A stretch of 64,000 nt of DNA from Neurospora tetraspora (GCF_033439725.1 NW_026944386.1:4154001-4218000), one strand, 5' to 3'. Counted from the first letter of the stretch, positions 11,235 to 23,595 are shown. Program-made: numbers and translations. Notes: generated by a model not told the origin, from the letters alone.

Positions 11235-12485
11235 CTACTTCCTCTTTGCGAATTTCGATGACGTCTTCTGCACCTTGGCTGGTGGCGCCTCGTCCTCCTC
11301 GTCGTCCTCATCATCCTCCTCATCCTCATCGCCCGACTCCTCGACATCATCATGATCAACCTCATCCTCATCAAGGCTCTCAGCATCATCAAACTCCTCA
11401 TCGTCCTCCTCCTCATCCTCATCATCATCACCCTCCTCCTCATCCGACTCGCCATCAGCACCAACATCTATAAGCGCAAAGTCCTCCTCGTTGCCGGCGC
11501 CATTGACAGCCTTACCCTCAGTCTCCTCATCACCCTCCACATATACCACACCCGGCTCATCAACATCATCCTCCTCTTCACTCTCTTCACCACCATTCTC
11601 CTGCTCCTCCTTCGCACCCCCGCTCTTGACAAACTTCCTCCACCGCATCTGCTGATCCAACATATCCAGCTTTCCCTTGAGCGCCAACAGCGCAGGCAGC
11701 CCCCTCGCCCGCTCCTCCAGCACGCGGTTGAGCTCGCCCAGCCTCGCCACGACCTCGGGCTGCGCGACCAAGCTTCCGCCGTGCGCGACGAGCGTGGTCT
11801 GGATCCACTTCATCAGCCCAAAAGCGCGGCCGGGACGGCGGTGCATGCGGGCCGCGAGCTTGGACAGCAAAACGCCCGCGAGCGCCGAGTCCATGCGCGT
11901 GATGGTGTTGGTGATGATCTTGGGATCCGAGGTCTGCAGGCACGATTCGAGGAGGTCCGAGTCGTCGGTGCGCAGGGCTTGGTTGAGCACGGTGCCGAGC
12001 GAGGTGGCGGAGATTGTGGTCTGGCCGCCGTTAGGACGCTGGACGGTAATGGTGTTCTTGGTAGAGGAGGCATTGGCGGCGGCAGCTTCTTGGGCGGCCA
12101 GGGCGGAGGCAACGTCGATGGTGGCGTTGCCGCGGGCGAGGTCGCCGAATGTGGGGGAGGCGTCATCGTCGTCGTTCTCGGCGTCGGAGGCTTCGTCTTG
12201 TTGAGCAGCGGGCTCGGAGGTCTTGGTTTCGGTGGTCTGCTTCTTCTCGGGAGCGGCCTCAGCCTCGTTGTCGCTGTTCACGTCTTCATTGTCGGAGTCG
12301 CTGTAGTGGCTGGAGGAGTCGCTCGAAATCTCAATGGTCTCTGGGGCGGCCTTGGTGGCCGACTTCAGTGCTGGGCCGGTCGAGACGGCCGTCCTTGTCT
12401 CGTCGATCTTGGACTTGGTTGCGACTTTGGCGCTGGGCTTCACCACCGGCTTGACCAGGGCGAGCGCTTTCCTCTTGGTAGACAT
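11235..12485 (-). CDS. UTP5: Small-subunit processome component, Utp5-type (Utp12 domain), 416 aa
   Basis: Single exon from the ATG at 12485. Residues about 118-285 match a Utp12/NUC189 domain (TSLGTVLNQALRTDDSDLLE, then RMHRRPGRAFGLMKWIQTTL and GKLDMLDQQMRW), the helical region by which t-UTP/UtpA proteins assemble on the nascent 35S pre-rRNA in the nucleolus. The N terminus is basic (KRKALALVKP). An IEISSDSS stretch near residue 50 looks like a SUMO-interacting motif. The last third is an Asp/Glu-rich acidic tail ending in KFAKRK. Yeast Utp5 and human WDR43 have a WD40 domain before Utp12; here none is coded, and no WD-like frame was seen within 3 kb upstream. The family call is good; exact Utp5 orthology rests on the domain alone. 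Confidence 0.8.
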   Translation of the reverse strand: MSTKRKALALVKPVVKPSAKVATKSKIDETRTAVSTGPALKSATKAAPETIEISSDSSSHYSDSDNEDVNSDNEAEAAPEKKQTTETKTSEPAAQQDEASDAENDDDDASPTFGDLARGNATIDVASALAAQEAAAANASSTKNTITVQRPNGGQTTISATSLGTVLNQALRTDDSDLLESCLQTSDPKIITNTITRMDSALAGVLLSKLAARMHRRPGRAFGLMKWIQTTLVAHGGSLVAQPEVVARLGELNRVLEERARGLPALLALKGKLDMLDQQMRWRKFVKSGGAKEEQENGGEESEEEDDVDEPGVVYVEGDEETEGKAVNGAGNEEDFALIDVGADGESDEEEGDDDEDEEEDDEEFDDAESLDEDEVDHDDVEESGDEDEEDDEDDEEDEAPPAKVQKTSSKFAKRK

Positions 12486-15400
12486 GGTTGGTAGTGGTTG
12501 TGTGTTGTTTGTGTGTTGTTGAAGGAAGGAGAGGGTCGAAGTGCGAAGTGGAAGTCGAGGATGTCGCGTGGGGAAGAATCTCTTCCTTTTTCCTTATCGA
12601 TTGAAAATTATATGGACCTGATAAAGGGTATCTGATGCTGCCAATTGGTCGGATGGATTATGATAAATAGGTGAATTGTACCACAGCAAGGGTAAGTCTG
12701 TATGGTCCTTGACAATGCAAGATGCAGGAATGCAAGATATTCGAGTGAATCGGTGATTTCACTTTTTTTTACGGCTGTTCGAAAAACTGTTCGAAAGCTG
12801 CTGCAAAAAAATTTGGGATCGCGGCCAAACTTTTTTTCAAGTGGAAGTCGCTGCAGTCCACCGGGCCCCTGGTACGCTCCCCCACTTTGGGGTACAAGGT
12901 ACCTTGGTGATTTCTTGGCATTTCGGTGAAGGAATGGTCTGTGCTTCCTCTGGCTCTTCCGCGTGACTTCTCATGTGACATCAGCTGCGACGCACAGTCC
13001 ATCTACTGTGGTGAGTCAGGACCTGTGTGGCTGCGTGGCTGTGCGTTACGGAGCGGATTCCTGCGTGATTAATTTGCCCTGAGGCTGCACGACACCGTGA
13101 CGCTGATTGCGGCCACTGGCCAGAGCTTCAACAGCACAACAGGAAACTGTTTGGATCAAACTCGAACTCACTGTTGCCTTGTTGCTGCCTGTTTCATTTC
13201 CAACATTCAGCATCATCGGGGTTTTCGAAAACAGCACTTTCACACCACAACACTTTCAAATCTTCAAACCTCGAAGGATATCGTTGGGACTTGCAACCCA
13301 TCATTGCAGTGTTCCATCTGCTTCGACATGCGTCCTTCTGTCGCGGTGTGAGAGAAATGGAAGGTGAAATCGAGCTGGACACGCGACGGGCTGAACAGCA
13401 GCTACCCTTGCACCCAGAGTGGATTATGCCGCATGCGATTGGTCATTGTGGGCTTGTGTTGAAGCCAGATCCTTGTCATCGATTTTGCGACTCTGTTGAC
13501 CCTCGAGCTTCTTTTCGAGAAAAAGAAGAGTCGAGACAACGGAAATTCGACGACGAAGGGAACGCCTGGAGAATGCCACAGTGGAAAGCAAGCGCGACAT
13601 GGCCCAAAACGACAAGACTCGCTTGTCCAAATAGCAATGCTACGATGGGAAAGGGCTCGGTCGGTCTGATTTCGCACCCCCTCCCACGAACCCACCTTCC
13701 CGTCTTCTGCTTCCACTTGCATCTTCCCCTCCGCGGCCGCCTTGCACTTCTCCGCCAAAACAAGAAATTCAAAAGGCATGCACTTGCACATAAGAGTGGT
13801 CTTGGACCTGTTCATTCTCTTTCTTTGGTCGACTTTCCTCACCTTGAATTTCAACTTACACAGGTAAACAGCGGCTTCATCATAATCATCAAGCTCGTGG
13901 TGTAAGTCGTCGCGTCATTGTCGCGTACCCCAAATCAGTCGTGGCATGCCGTTTGCAACCGAGTTGCAGTCGAGTGCAACAAACGTTACACATATCGGAA
14001 TGCTCCCGTCACAACATCCAAGGTTCAGTCCCGTCCGTCGTTCAAAGAGTCGGCCGTGGTTGCTACCGCAGGCTCCCATTGTCCAGCGACAAGAAAGATG
14101 CCTTTTTTCATCGTTCCGTTCGTTGCCGTTGCCGTTTACTTGTTTTGCTTGCTGCAATTTGCTGGGTTCTCTCCGGTGACCTTTGAACTTCCATACGCGA
14201 AACCAGGCAGGAGGAGGCTGTGTGCTTTGTTGCTTGTCGACATCTTCCTCCTTCGTGAGATTTCCTTGACACTTTTCCTTTTCTGAAGCATCATGGCGAC
14301 TGAGGACATCAATCAGTCGTATCCGGGCTTGTACTTGCACCAATGCAATATCCCCGACGCGAGTCTGTCCGAGCCCAACCAGTTGTTTGCGCCAGTGCTT
14401 GGACATTTTTGAATCCAGGATGGATGACCTGACGAGGGGCGGCGATTCTGTTGAGACGATGAAGAGAAAATGAAGCAACGAAGAGGATGAGGACAACTGG
14501 CCGATATATGTACCACGATGGAAAGATCAAAGGCGTCCAAGGTCTTCGTGATACGGACGCTTGTTCTTGCAACTCCAGAGTCCCTGGTGTCGATCGCGCA
14601 CGGCCCACAATGCGACAGAGTGGCCAACCAGACGCTCGAAAGCCGCCTCCACCGACCAAGGGAGCCAGTCAGAAGGCAGTGCCACCCGCAGGGCCTCGTC
14701 GCTGCTGGGGAGCTCGGACAGCTTCATAAATAGCGTCGAGCTGCCGACCGGGACTGACATGTGTTCTCACCCCCGAATTTTTGGAAAAAAAGGGAGACTG
14801 CGACGCGCAACACAACAAGACACCCCCCCGCTACCGACCATCCGGCCAATCAGGAGCCCCGAACAAACACAGAAGCCACGACCCCCCTCACAGGCTGCCT
14901 GACTCTGACGCGACGCCAGCCGCTTTCTCCCCACTCCCCCTCATCCGGCGTTTCTTGTGACTTGTACAAGAGAACCTGCGAACCCTCCGTCCAAAAAGTT
15001 CCAACCCTTGACTAAAAAATATCTTTTTTTGCTGTTGCCCGCCCAACCAGCCCGCCCAGCCCAGCCACACCTTTTAATCAGCGGCCTGCACCACTGCACT
15101 CCAGCCCCGACCGTCTGATTTCACGACGTTTTTCCACCCCCGACATCGTCATCGCGCACATTGCAACGCAAGGCTGAAGGCCCACTTCTGGACTTGATCA
15201 TTTCAGCCTCGAACCCCCCTGGCCTGCGCAACTTCGCAAACTTGTGAGTGGTGGCAACTTTTTTTTTTTTCCAGTTATTTTCTTTCCCCCTTCTTTTCCG
15301 ATTTTCTTTCCCCTCATCCCCCGACCTGACCCGACCCGACCGACGCGTGTGCACGTACCACCACTCGCGCCTCTCGCAACCCCAACCCTCGCGCAATTCC

Positions 15401-15788
15401 GACTTTCGAGTACACCTTCTCCACCTCAATTGTCGTCGCGCGCGCGCATCGCAAACGCCACTATTCGCAGTCGCATCCAGGTCGCAATTGCGTGCACTTG
15501 CGGCAGTTTAACAGTTGTTGTCGTGGCACACAACACTGCAACCACACTGCACCCGTGCAATAGCACTGCAACATCCATTTGATAAACTTATATACCAACT
15601 CTGGCTATCGAATCAACTACTTTTGCATCAAAGTGCACGGCGTTCGCTGACACGGTTTTTTCAGTTGTTTTGATGCCCCAAATCGTTGCTTAGATACCCC
15701 CTTTCAGTTGCGCGCACACACAGGCTCAGACCATATCCACGTGGATATCCTTTCATCTCGTCTTCTAGCTTTTCCTCAATCTTACTGT
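12486..15788. other. Divergent spacer between UTP5 and BDF1, with the BDF1 leader
   Basis: 3.3 kb without a supportable gene. The UTP5 side (12.5-12.7 kb) is its promoter. The BDF1 side from about 14.8 kb is strongly pyrimidine-rich and probably holds the promoter and leader. A plus-strand frame of 183 codons from the ATG at 13357 has no domain or splice partner and was not accepted as a gene. Confidence 0.5.
15244..15664 (+). other. Possible 5'-UTR intron of BDF1
   Basis: A GTGAGT donor at 15244 and a polypyrimidine TTTTTTCAG acceptor ending at 15664, with GCTGAC as branch candidate about 12-16 nt before it, bracket 421 nt in the leader of the bromodomain gene. This is an inference from splice signals only; an alternative acceptor, TTTCAG, ends near 15706. 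Confidence 0.35.
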
Positions 15789-18700
15789 ATGGCAGTTATG
15801 ACAAGTCAACAAGCTGACGGCGGCGCGGTTCTCCCCGAGAAGCCCGTCACCATGGCTACTGAGGCTCCTACCACCGCTCCAGATGCGCCAGTGGCAGATG
15901 CACCCAAGAGTGATGCTGCTGATGCTACTGCTGATGCGGAACCAACCCCTGATGCGCTAGTGAAGGATGTTGCAAATGGTGATCAGAAAGAGAAAGAAGT
16001 GAATGGGTGAGTTACCTTACCAGTTATCTTACCAACCTTGTCTCAGATTCCCTTCACCTGAAGATGACGCATTCACTTGCGCCGCTTCGCACCCAAACCT
16101 TTTTCTCGCCAACCCCTCCAAAACCTAAACCTTGAACGCTAATTTCTCTCCGTAGTCACGCCGACGACGCCGACGTCTCCCCTAAAACTCTTGTGCCAGA
16201 AACCAAAACCGATAGTCTTCCTAGTCCTAAAGACGAACCTTCGTTGGAAGAAGCACAGACCACACCAGCAAAGAAGGAAGAAGACGCCCCCAAAGCGGAA
16301 GAGTCAAAGGAAGGTGAGGGGAAGAGTGACGAGAAGGGTCAAAAAGAGGACGCAAAGCCCGCTCCGGTAGAGGAAGAAAAGAAGGCCGAGGAACCAGCGA
16401 AGGAAGAGGAGGCAAAGGACGAGGGCGACAAGATGGAGATCGATGCGCCAGAGGTACCGGCGGGCGATGCGCCCAAGGAGCCGATCGCATCGCCTGCGGA
16501 GGACAAGGTTCCTGAACTGGCCGCCGAAGAAAAGAGCAAGGAAGAGAAGCCTGCCGCTGCCGAGGAGGCCAAGGAGGACAAGCCGGCCGAACCAAAAGCT
16601 GACGTAGCCACGGAAGCGAAATCGGAAGACGGACCCGCAGCAAAGGAGGAAGCCGCTGCTCCTGCCGCAACTGAAACCCCCGCCACCGAGCCCGCGTCAC
16701 AACCTCCTGCATCTCCTGCGAAACAACAAGAAGACGTGGAGATGGCTGATGCACCTGCCACCGTCGAGGAGCCCGCCAAACCAGAACAGGCAAAGCCCGC
16801 CGAGGCGACGCCCACAGCAACCCAACAGGAGACACAAGACACTGCTGTCAGTGACGTACCGCCCCCCACACCCGCTGAAGATGAGAGAAAGGAGAAAGAC
16901 GCGCCTCGGCCATCCCCAGCCGCCCCGGTCACCGCAGACACTAGCATGTCGGACGCGCCCCCGCCATCGTCCAAGCCCTACAGGGAACGCGAGGAAGACA
17001 GCGAAGATGAGCCCGTCTCCAAACGCGCAAAGGTGTCCCCTGTCGCAGATCAGGCCAACGCTAAGAGCGAGGCCAAGAGGGAGGACAAGATGGACGTCGA
17101 CCGTAAGCCTGCCGCGTCATCTGCATCCACCCCGGTCCACGACAGGAGCGAACCCAAGTCGCTGGCCGATGACTCGCTCAACAACTTGCCCATCTCGGAC
17201 TACATGAATCGTCAGATCCGTCAGGTTCTGGCTGGCGTCAAGAAGACCAAAGCGGGCTATCACTTCCGTCTCCCCGTGTCGGAGCTCTGGCCGGGTCTGT
17301 GGAATGAATACTCGGCCAAGGTTAAGGACCCTACCGACATTCAGACCATGGAGAAGCGGCTCCGCGGGAACTTGGCTAAGTACCAGACCCTAGGAGACTT
17401 CAAGCGCGACCTGGACAAGCTGGTGCAAAACTCCATCGCCTTCAACGGTGAGTATCACGACGTCACTAACGCGGCTCGGTCGTGTCGCGAGACTATTTTG
17501 TCTCGACTAGGTGGCTGCTCAGCCTTTGAGCCGTCGAGGCCTGAGAAGAAGGACTTTGCGAAGCAGCACCCGACCCGTCATGCGGAACCGCGAGCGGCTA
17601 CGCACCACTCTTCTCCCTCGGCACCTCTCCCCCAGCGCCCCCAGCAGCCCCGCGTCAATACCGCGGCGGTGCCCGCTCCCTCGTCCTCAAAGCCCATCGA
17701 GTCTCCTGCCTTCGCCATTCCCGCCAACAACAATGGCATGCCCTTGATCCGCCGCGACTCAACCAAGCCTGACAGCCGCGCCAAGCGTCCCGTGAAGCCC
17801 ACCCATTCAAAGGACCTTGTCTACGACACGAAGCGCAAGAAGAAGCTCATTCCCGAACTCCGTTTCTGCGAAGAGGTGCTCACTGAACTCCGCAAGCAGA
17901 GATACTACGAGTTCAACGAGGCCTTCCAGAAGCCTGTTGACCCCGTTGCCCTCAACATCCCGACTTACCACAAGATCATCAAGAAGCCGATGGACTTGTC
18001 GACAATGCAGAGCAAGCTCAACGCGGGCGACTACGCCAACGCGAAGGAGTTTGAGCGGGACTTTGAACTGATCATCAAGAACTGCAGGCTGTTCAACGGC
18101 GAGCAGCACATTGTGTATGAGCAGGCCCTGCGACTGCAAAGCCTTTACCGCCGTGAAATGTCTAAGAAAGATGAATGGCTGGCTAAACACGCGCCTGCTC
18201 CTGCGCCGCATCATTCTTCGAACACTAGTCCTAGGATGAAGGATGAATCGGACTGGGAGGAGCCCGAATCGGAGGGCGAGCCGGAGGTGGATGAGGAACT
18301 TAAGGGGGCCCAACAGCGACTGGCGAGCTACATGAAGCGCTTGGAGGAAGAACAAAAGAAGATCAACGACATTATGCTCGAGATGAATCCGAATATGGCG
18401 GACGTCGAGATTGCACAGTCTGTCGTTGCTATGCTTCAGAAGCAGATCATCACCGAGCGGTCCAAGATTGCCTCTATGCAGCCGACAAAGAAGGCCGCGC
18501 CTGCGAAGTCGCATCATGCTAAGCCTGCGGCAAGCAAGCCCAAGAAGGCCATGCCCACCGGTGGCAGCTCTCACCACGCTGGTGGCAATCCTACCAAGAA
18601 GGCTAGCGGTGGCCATTCGAGCATGGGCGGCCATGGAGGTGGTATGGGAGGTATGCCCAAGAAGGCGGCGGCTCGGAAGCCCGCACCGAAGCGCAAGATG

Positions 18701-19192
18701 GGTACGGTCGAGAAGGAAGTTATTGCTGCCGGTATTGCCGAGCTGGAAGGCGCCCAACTTGAGCGTGCTATCGAAATAATCAAGAGCGACACCGGCACGG
18801 GTGAGAACGACTCGGGCGAATTGGAGCTGGATATTGATCAGCTTTCCCAAGAGGCCCTCACTCAGCTGTACGACCTCGCCATCAAGGCGTTCCCCCACCT
18901 GCAAAGGGAAAAGGAACGCACCATGGCCGCCCAGGCGCCTCCTCCCCCACCTGCCGCGCAACGGTCCAAACCAGTCCAGAAGACCAAGAAGAACAAGCCG
19001 ATGAGCAAGATGGAGCAGGAGCGTAGACTGCAACAGTTGAACGAGCTTCGCGCCCAGGCCGGCCGCCAAGGCTCCGGTAGTCAAGAGCCTCTGGAGTCGA
19101 TCGAGGGTACGGGAAGGGCTTCTGTTGACCCCGCTCCGCAGCACCATCGCGAGGAGGACAGCGAGGATGAGGAGAGTTCCGAGGAGGAGTAG
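15789..19192 (+). CDS. BDF1: BET-family double-bromodomain chromatin reader, 1084 aa
   Basis: Exons 15789-16006 and 16156-19192; the 149-nt intron (GTGAGT...GTAG) joins ...KEVNG to HADDADV. The ATG at 15789 (MAVMTSQQ) is the first in frame after the pyrimidine-rich leader. Residues 80-400 are a Lys/Glu/Ala/Pro-rich disordered region. Bromodomain 1 spans about 416-530 and is divergent in its ZA loop (SELWPGLWNEYSAKVKDPTD) but keeps the acetyl-lysine-binding Asn in AFNG (N503). Bromodomain 2 spans about 641-745 and is canonical (FQKPVDPVALNIPTYHKIIK...RLFNGEQHIVYEQA). A coiled-coil segment follows at about 800-850. The ET domain (about 919-985) starts at KRKMGTVEKEV and ends near QLYDLAIKAFPHL. 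The tail is acidic (SEDEESSEEE). Bdf1 proteins bind acetylated histone H4 and help TFIID and SWR1 recruitment in the nucleus. Confidence 0.95.
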
Positions 19193-22179
19193 AGGGATCC
19201 CGTCCACTTGGTATGCTCGCTCTCCAGCCCGACACTTGCCCCACTCGCCTTCAAGGTGGTTTCGCTCACGTTACCAGGGCTCAGAGGGGTCCGATGTGCT
19301 ATCTTCTTGCTCGTCATCCATACTTTATGGATAACCTGTGTATGTCATGCCATGCTCTCGCCTGTTCTCTCTTCAGCTTGCCCAGGCATACCTTTGCGGT
19401 GGGAGCACTCACCTGAGGGCTTTATTTGCTATCGCCGTCCTACGCCCAGAAAGCTTTGAGACTTTACCTCAAGACCTTGACCGTTCGGGTTTGGCACCCC
19501 GTATGAGTCATTGTCGTCTCTTTCCCTCTCCCTTTCCGTAGCAAAATCAGTTAGCATCGTATTTTACCAGCGGCCGCGTTTGTGTGTCCGCTTGGACTTG
19601 GCAAAGAATGATGGCTATGGTTTGTCGTTCGTCTCTCGGTTGGGGGCGGAGAGAACGAATGGATAACGCCAGTCCATTGTTTTTTTTGCTTGCTTACTTC
19701 CAGACTCATAACAACATGGGGTAGCGGAGGATGAATTAGGAGTGGCATGAAGGAAGAACATGGAAGGGGTTAACGGGAAAAAACAGAGACAAAATAATAG
19801 GAGGACATGGCAAGGAAACGGAGTTTTTGCTGCGTTGTGCGTGCTGCTTGGTGATGATGGAATGATTTGTGATGAAGTTGCTTTTTTTCCCTCGGTCTTT
19901 TGCTTTGCGCCTTGCGCTTTCAGCAAGATGGGGATGGAGAATGCATGATGGTTTGGGGTGTTAGTAGGTTAGACAATGGAATGCTTCTTACTTGTGAATA
20001 GGACTCGAATCCTCGATGTTTGTCGCTGGTCGTGCGTGACTCATGATGCTGTTTGTTGGCCATTATGTGTTGGCTCTCGTAGAGGAATGACATGTGATAA
20101 CGTCGATCTCGTCTTCGATGGGTATCGATTCCGCCCAAGTCGATCGAGTCATCGATGATATTCGCTGTCATTGTTGTCGCTGAAGGCTCGTCCATTCTTC
20201 TCGAATCCTCATCATGTCGTGTCTGTTGCACCTGGAGGCCATAAAATTCTTCCAGGTGTTCATGACTTCCTGAAATCTTTTCATCGGCTCCAAACCTTTT
20301 CGCCTCTTCGACCCCAACCAGCCAAGCCACTCAGTGGATCGATCAGATAAGCGCGAAGAGTAGGTGGGTCACGACTTCCAGCAAGCCATGTGTGCTGGTG
20401 GATCAGCTGCCCTGACTAGAGATGCCCGCATACAGAGGATGGGTGCGTGGTGATTCCAATGGTTCCAATGATATTCCGATATCTCTCAACCGCCGGGTAG
20501 CTGATGAGGATCTGTAAACTGTGGAGGCGAAGCCTCGGAGAGTGCTGCTACGCACTGATCTGCGCTGCTCGCGGCGTTGAAGGTAGCTGCCAGAGAGAAG
20601 CGTAGAGCGCGTGCCTGTCTTGATATGTTGTCGGCTTGTGAACGAGATTGGCAAGTGGTTATGGGACAGCTTCTGCTTCGGGCTCCGGATTCTGGAAAAC
20701 GTCCAGGCGAGATTGTCCTGATGTGAGTCGACGAAGATTGTTGAGTGCTGTTGGGATGAAGGGTGAATGAAGTGATTATCCGTCACTGGGAGTACACATT
20801 TCTAGGGCGGATTAGCAGCGTCACAGTGCCCATGGGGAGTCGAACGTGGGGGACTCGTGGAGGACTCGTGGACGACACGCCCTTGGGTTGGTTGCAGGAA
20901 CCCCGCTGCATTAACAGCGGCTCATGACACTGACGTCCGGATACCTGCCAGGCCTTTACGAGAGCCTTTTGCGCCGACGAGGGTTGTAGGATGTCAAATC
21001 ACTCGTCGTGATTTCGCAATTGTGTCTTTGGCGGCTTTGTGCCCTGGTGAAAGCACGTTTCTAAAGTGTCGAAGATATCTTGTCTTTTTCGGGACAGCGA
21101 CCTCGAGCCAGCTTACACGAGACGGAGACGAGACCCGAGAGACGGCCGTCAATGGAATATCCTCCGTCTGGGCAATCGCTAGATCGTCTCGGAAATATTC
21201 GACTGTCAAATCCTGCTGGAAAGCGTTCCAAGTCAGCTTTCTTGTGTATCAAAAGCCATGATGGACGAGGTGTCGTTGGGATACTCACCGTCGCTCTTGC
21301 TCCAGACGGGTGCCCATCTTCGGCGCAGCCATCGAGGTTCTTGCGCAGAAGGGAGAGGCTGTGGAAGAAGCAGCAGAAGGGAATACATGCAATGAAGAAC
21401 GGAAACGGATATCAGACGGCCTGTAGATCAATCCATAAATAGCAAAGGCGAAACTTTCTCGTCTTTTTTTTTGTTGGTTGTTGGTTGTCTGGTGGTTCGT
21501 TGTTGGTCGGTTGGCGGCGAATCCAGTGTGTGTTTTGGGTTGGTTTTGGACTTTTGCGGGGGTCCAGCAGGAGGAAGGCGGCACCGCTTCCATTTCAGCC
21601 TCCAGCGGAGGGGCTGCCAGCCCACAGCGCCATCAGCCCAGGGGCATTTTGTGGCAGGCTTTAGGGCTTCACGCACCATCTCCCGTTCAACATATGGGAC
21701 GAGGTCTTGTCCCACCTCATAGTCAAAACCTTGATGACTCTCGTGGCCCTACTTACTTTCTGACCGTGGATCAGATCAGGGAAGCCATTCACTGTTTCTC
21801 GCGCAGTTCAGATGGATTCCTCGCAGACAATGCCTTCCATTGTGTTCAGCCGCCCGGCTTGGGGCATCAACACCACGCCGAATGCCTTCACTGGCCATCC
21901 CGTGAAACTGCTAAAGACCCAGTGCATCACTCGGTATAATGTGCTACTTCCGGTGGACTCTGGACGGGAATATGCATTATTAGGTACTATGACGGCATGA
22001 ATCCACCGTCAGTTGCTGGTTTGCGGTTTCCATGTTCACGTTCTTGCCGAGTAACCGGACACAGAACTCGACGACCACCATTGTACTCGACATCGACGTG
22101 GCCGATACAGCTTCATCCTCTTTTTAACAGCCAACTACCAACATAGACCACCTAGATAAACAGCATCTCCATCATCACC
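19193..22179. other. Spacer downstream of BDF1
   Basis: Holds the BDF1 3' UTR in its first few hundred bases. The remaining 2.5 kb carries short frames on both strands (for example 20857-21261 +, which lacks an ATG start, and 19920-20330 -) with no domain and no consistent splice sites. No tRNA or 5S gene was recognised. The last 100-200 bp should be the promoter of the small membrane-protein gene at 22180. Confidence 0.45.
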
Positions 22180-22694
22180 ATGCTCGGCAAGATCCTCCTC
22201 ACCATCGACGCCCTCTTCCTCCTCTTCGCTTCCCCGGCGGCCGACTACAGCAAAACGCACATCTTTAACCCGGCCTGGACGCCTCATGCAAAGTATGAAT
22301 CACCCACCACTATTGTCGCACACTTATTTGTACATACTAAACCGGCCTTGACAGATTCCACTGCGGCCAAACCATCACCATCTCTGTAGTCATGGGTCTC
22401 GCAACCCTCCTATACACCTGGCGACCATCCGGTCGTGTTCCGAAATCAGGCCCGGTCCCCATACCGGCCGTACTCGCTGAGAGACGTGAGCGGATGAAGG
22501 AGTCTTTTCGGACGGCTGGCTTCCTCGGAAGTGTCTACTGGCTGGCAGGTATGGCAGCCATCTTGTATCCCAACACTGCAGGAACAGACCCCGAGTTCGG
22601 CGACATCACGGATTTCCCGCAAGGAAAGCTATTCCCGGTATTGGCTGGTTTGGCGATCTTTGGGGCATGGCTCGAGACGAGCCGTCTTAGATGA
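22180..22694 (+). CDS. Small four-helix membrane protein, DUF6640-like, 150 aa
   Basis: Exons 22180-22292 and 22355-22694 around a 62-nt intron (GTATGA...GACAG) that joins WTPHA to KFHCGQTI. The N-terminal helix LLTIDALFLLFASPA is followed by the conserved-looking stretch THIFNPAWTPHAKFHCGQ. Three more hydrophobic segments follow (ISVVMGLATLLYTW, FLGSVYWLAGMAAILY, LFPVLAGLAIFGAW). The HIFNP-W-PHAKFH block fits small fungal membrane proteins of the DUF6640 type as I remember them; no function is known to me. The length suits that family. A profile search would confirm the assignment. Confidence 0.75.
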
Positions 22695-23595
22695 TCAGTG
22701 GAATGCAAGGCTGATAAGGAACGGAGGACGGAGAGTGACGAAGCCCGTGTTTCTCAAGTTTCACGATGGAAAACAGGATCGGTATAGCGCTGCGCCTTGT
22801 ACATGGCGCTCTATCCATGCGGAGTCACTTACGCGGCCTTGACCCTGGCAAACGATACATGACGCGTCCGGGCGCCGCCGGTGTGGCTTCGAGGGGGGTC
22901 CGGGAATAGGAGAGCCATGGGGGTATGGATCCGCTCGCGAATCCTTCATTTCACTTACAAGCTTGACTCGTGCTTGGACAGTGCATTGTATGTGCCTACT
23001 TTTACTCGGCTTTTCGCCGATAGCATTTCACTTGTCATGAATGCATATTCCTTCTCTTTGTCTTCTGGGATTCCGAATTCGTCAGACTTGGAGTTTGATC
23101 ACCACTAGCCCCCGGATCTACGCCGATTTCCAGGACTTGGCGACCGCTGAAGCCCCGTTGGTTACCCCTGAAGCTCCGTCTTGGCAGGGACTTGGCACCG
23201 GCCGTTCCCCCGGAGCACTGATCCAGACCCGGACCTTTACGTCACAGACACTCGTATCTCACCGTCGTTTCAACCCAACTTTCAGGTCAGCTACCGAGTG
23301 AATCGTCCCGCTATACAAGCGCTGTGCACGGGACATTCCAACATCTTTCAGCAGAACCCATCTCGTTCCCTACTAGTACTTGCGCCCCTCCGGTGCCTCT
23401 CGGTTTGGACCGAACCTTAACGCTATCTCTCTTGTACCCCACGGTGATTCCTCGCATTGACACCACCTTTGTTTTCTGTATCATAAGTACAGTATCGCTA
23501 TTCGAAACTTGCTTGGGGTAAAAGTCATCTATACCCAGCAGCGCACCACGACTACGAATCCTCGAGGACACTCTGCGACCATCACCCACAGCGGC
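22695..23595. other. Spacer and likely promoter of the type II membrane-protein gene
   Basis: 900 bp without a supportable frame. It contains the 3' end of the small membrane-protein gene and, toward 23.3-23.6 kb, a pyrimidine-rich leader. Nothing else is seen. Confidence 0.45.

Noticed and set aside
11352-12494. Plus-strand frame of 380 codons over UTP5
   Set aside because: Antisense shadow of the acidic and Ala-rich coding sequence; low-complexity product.
13357-13905. Plus-strand frame of 183 codons (starts MEGEIELDTRRAEQ)
   Set aside because: No family resemblance, no splice partners, overlapping open frames on the other strand; likely chance.
17807-19207. Minus-strand frame of 466 codons over BDF1
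   Set aside because: Antisense shadow of the bromodomain and ET coding region; no domain of its own.
19999-20020. B-box-like GGACTCGAATCC
   Set aside because: No matching A box, anticodon arm or acceptor stem on either strand.
20857-21261. Plus-strand 134-codon frame
   Set aside because: Starts without ATG, no domain, opposed by a similar frame on the other strand.
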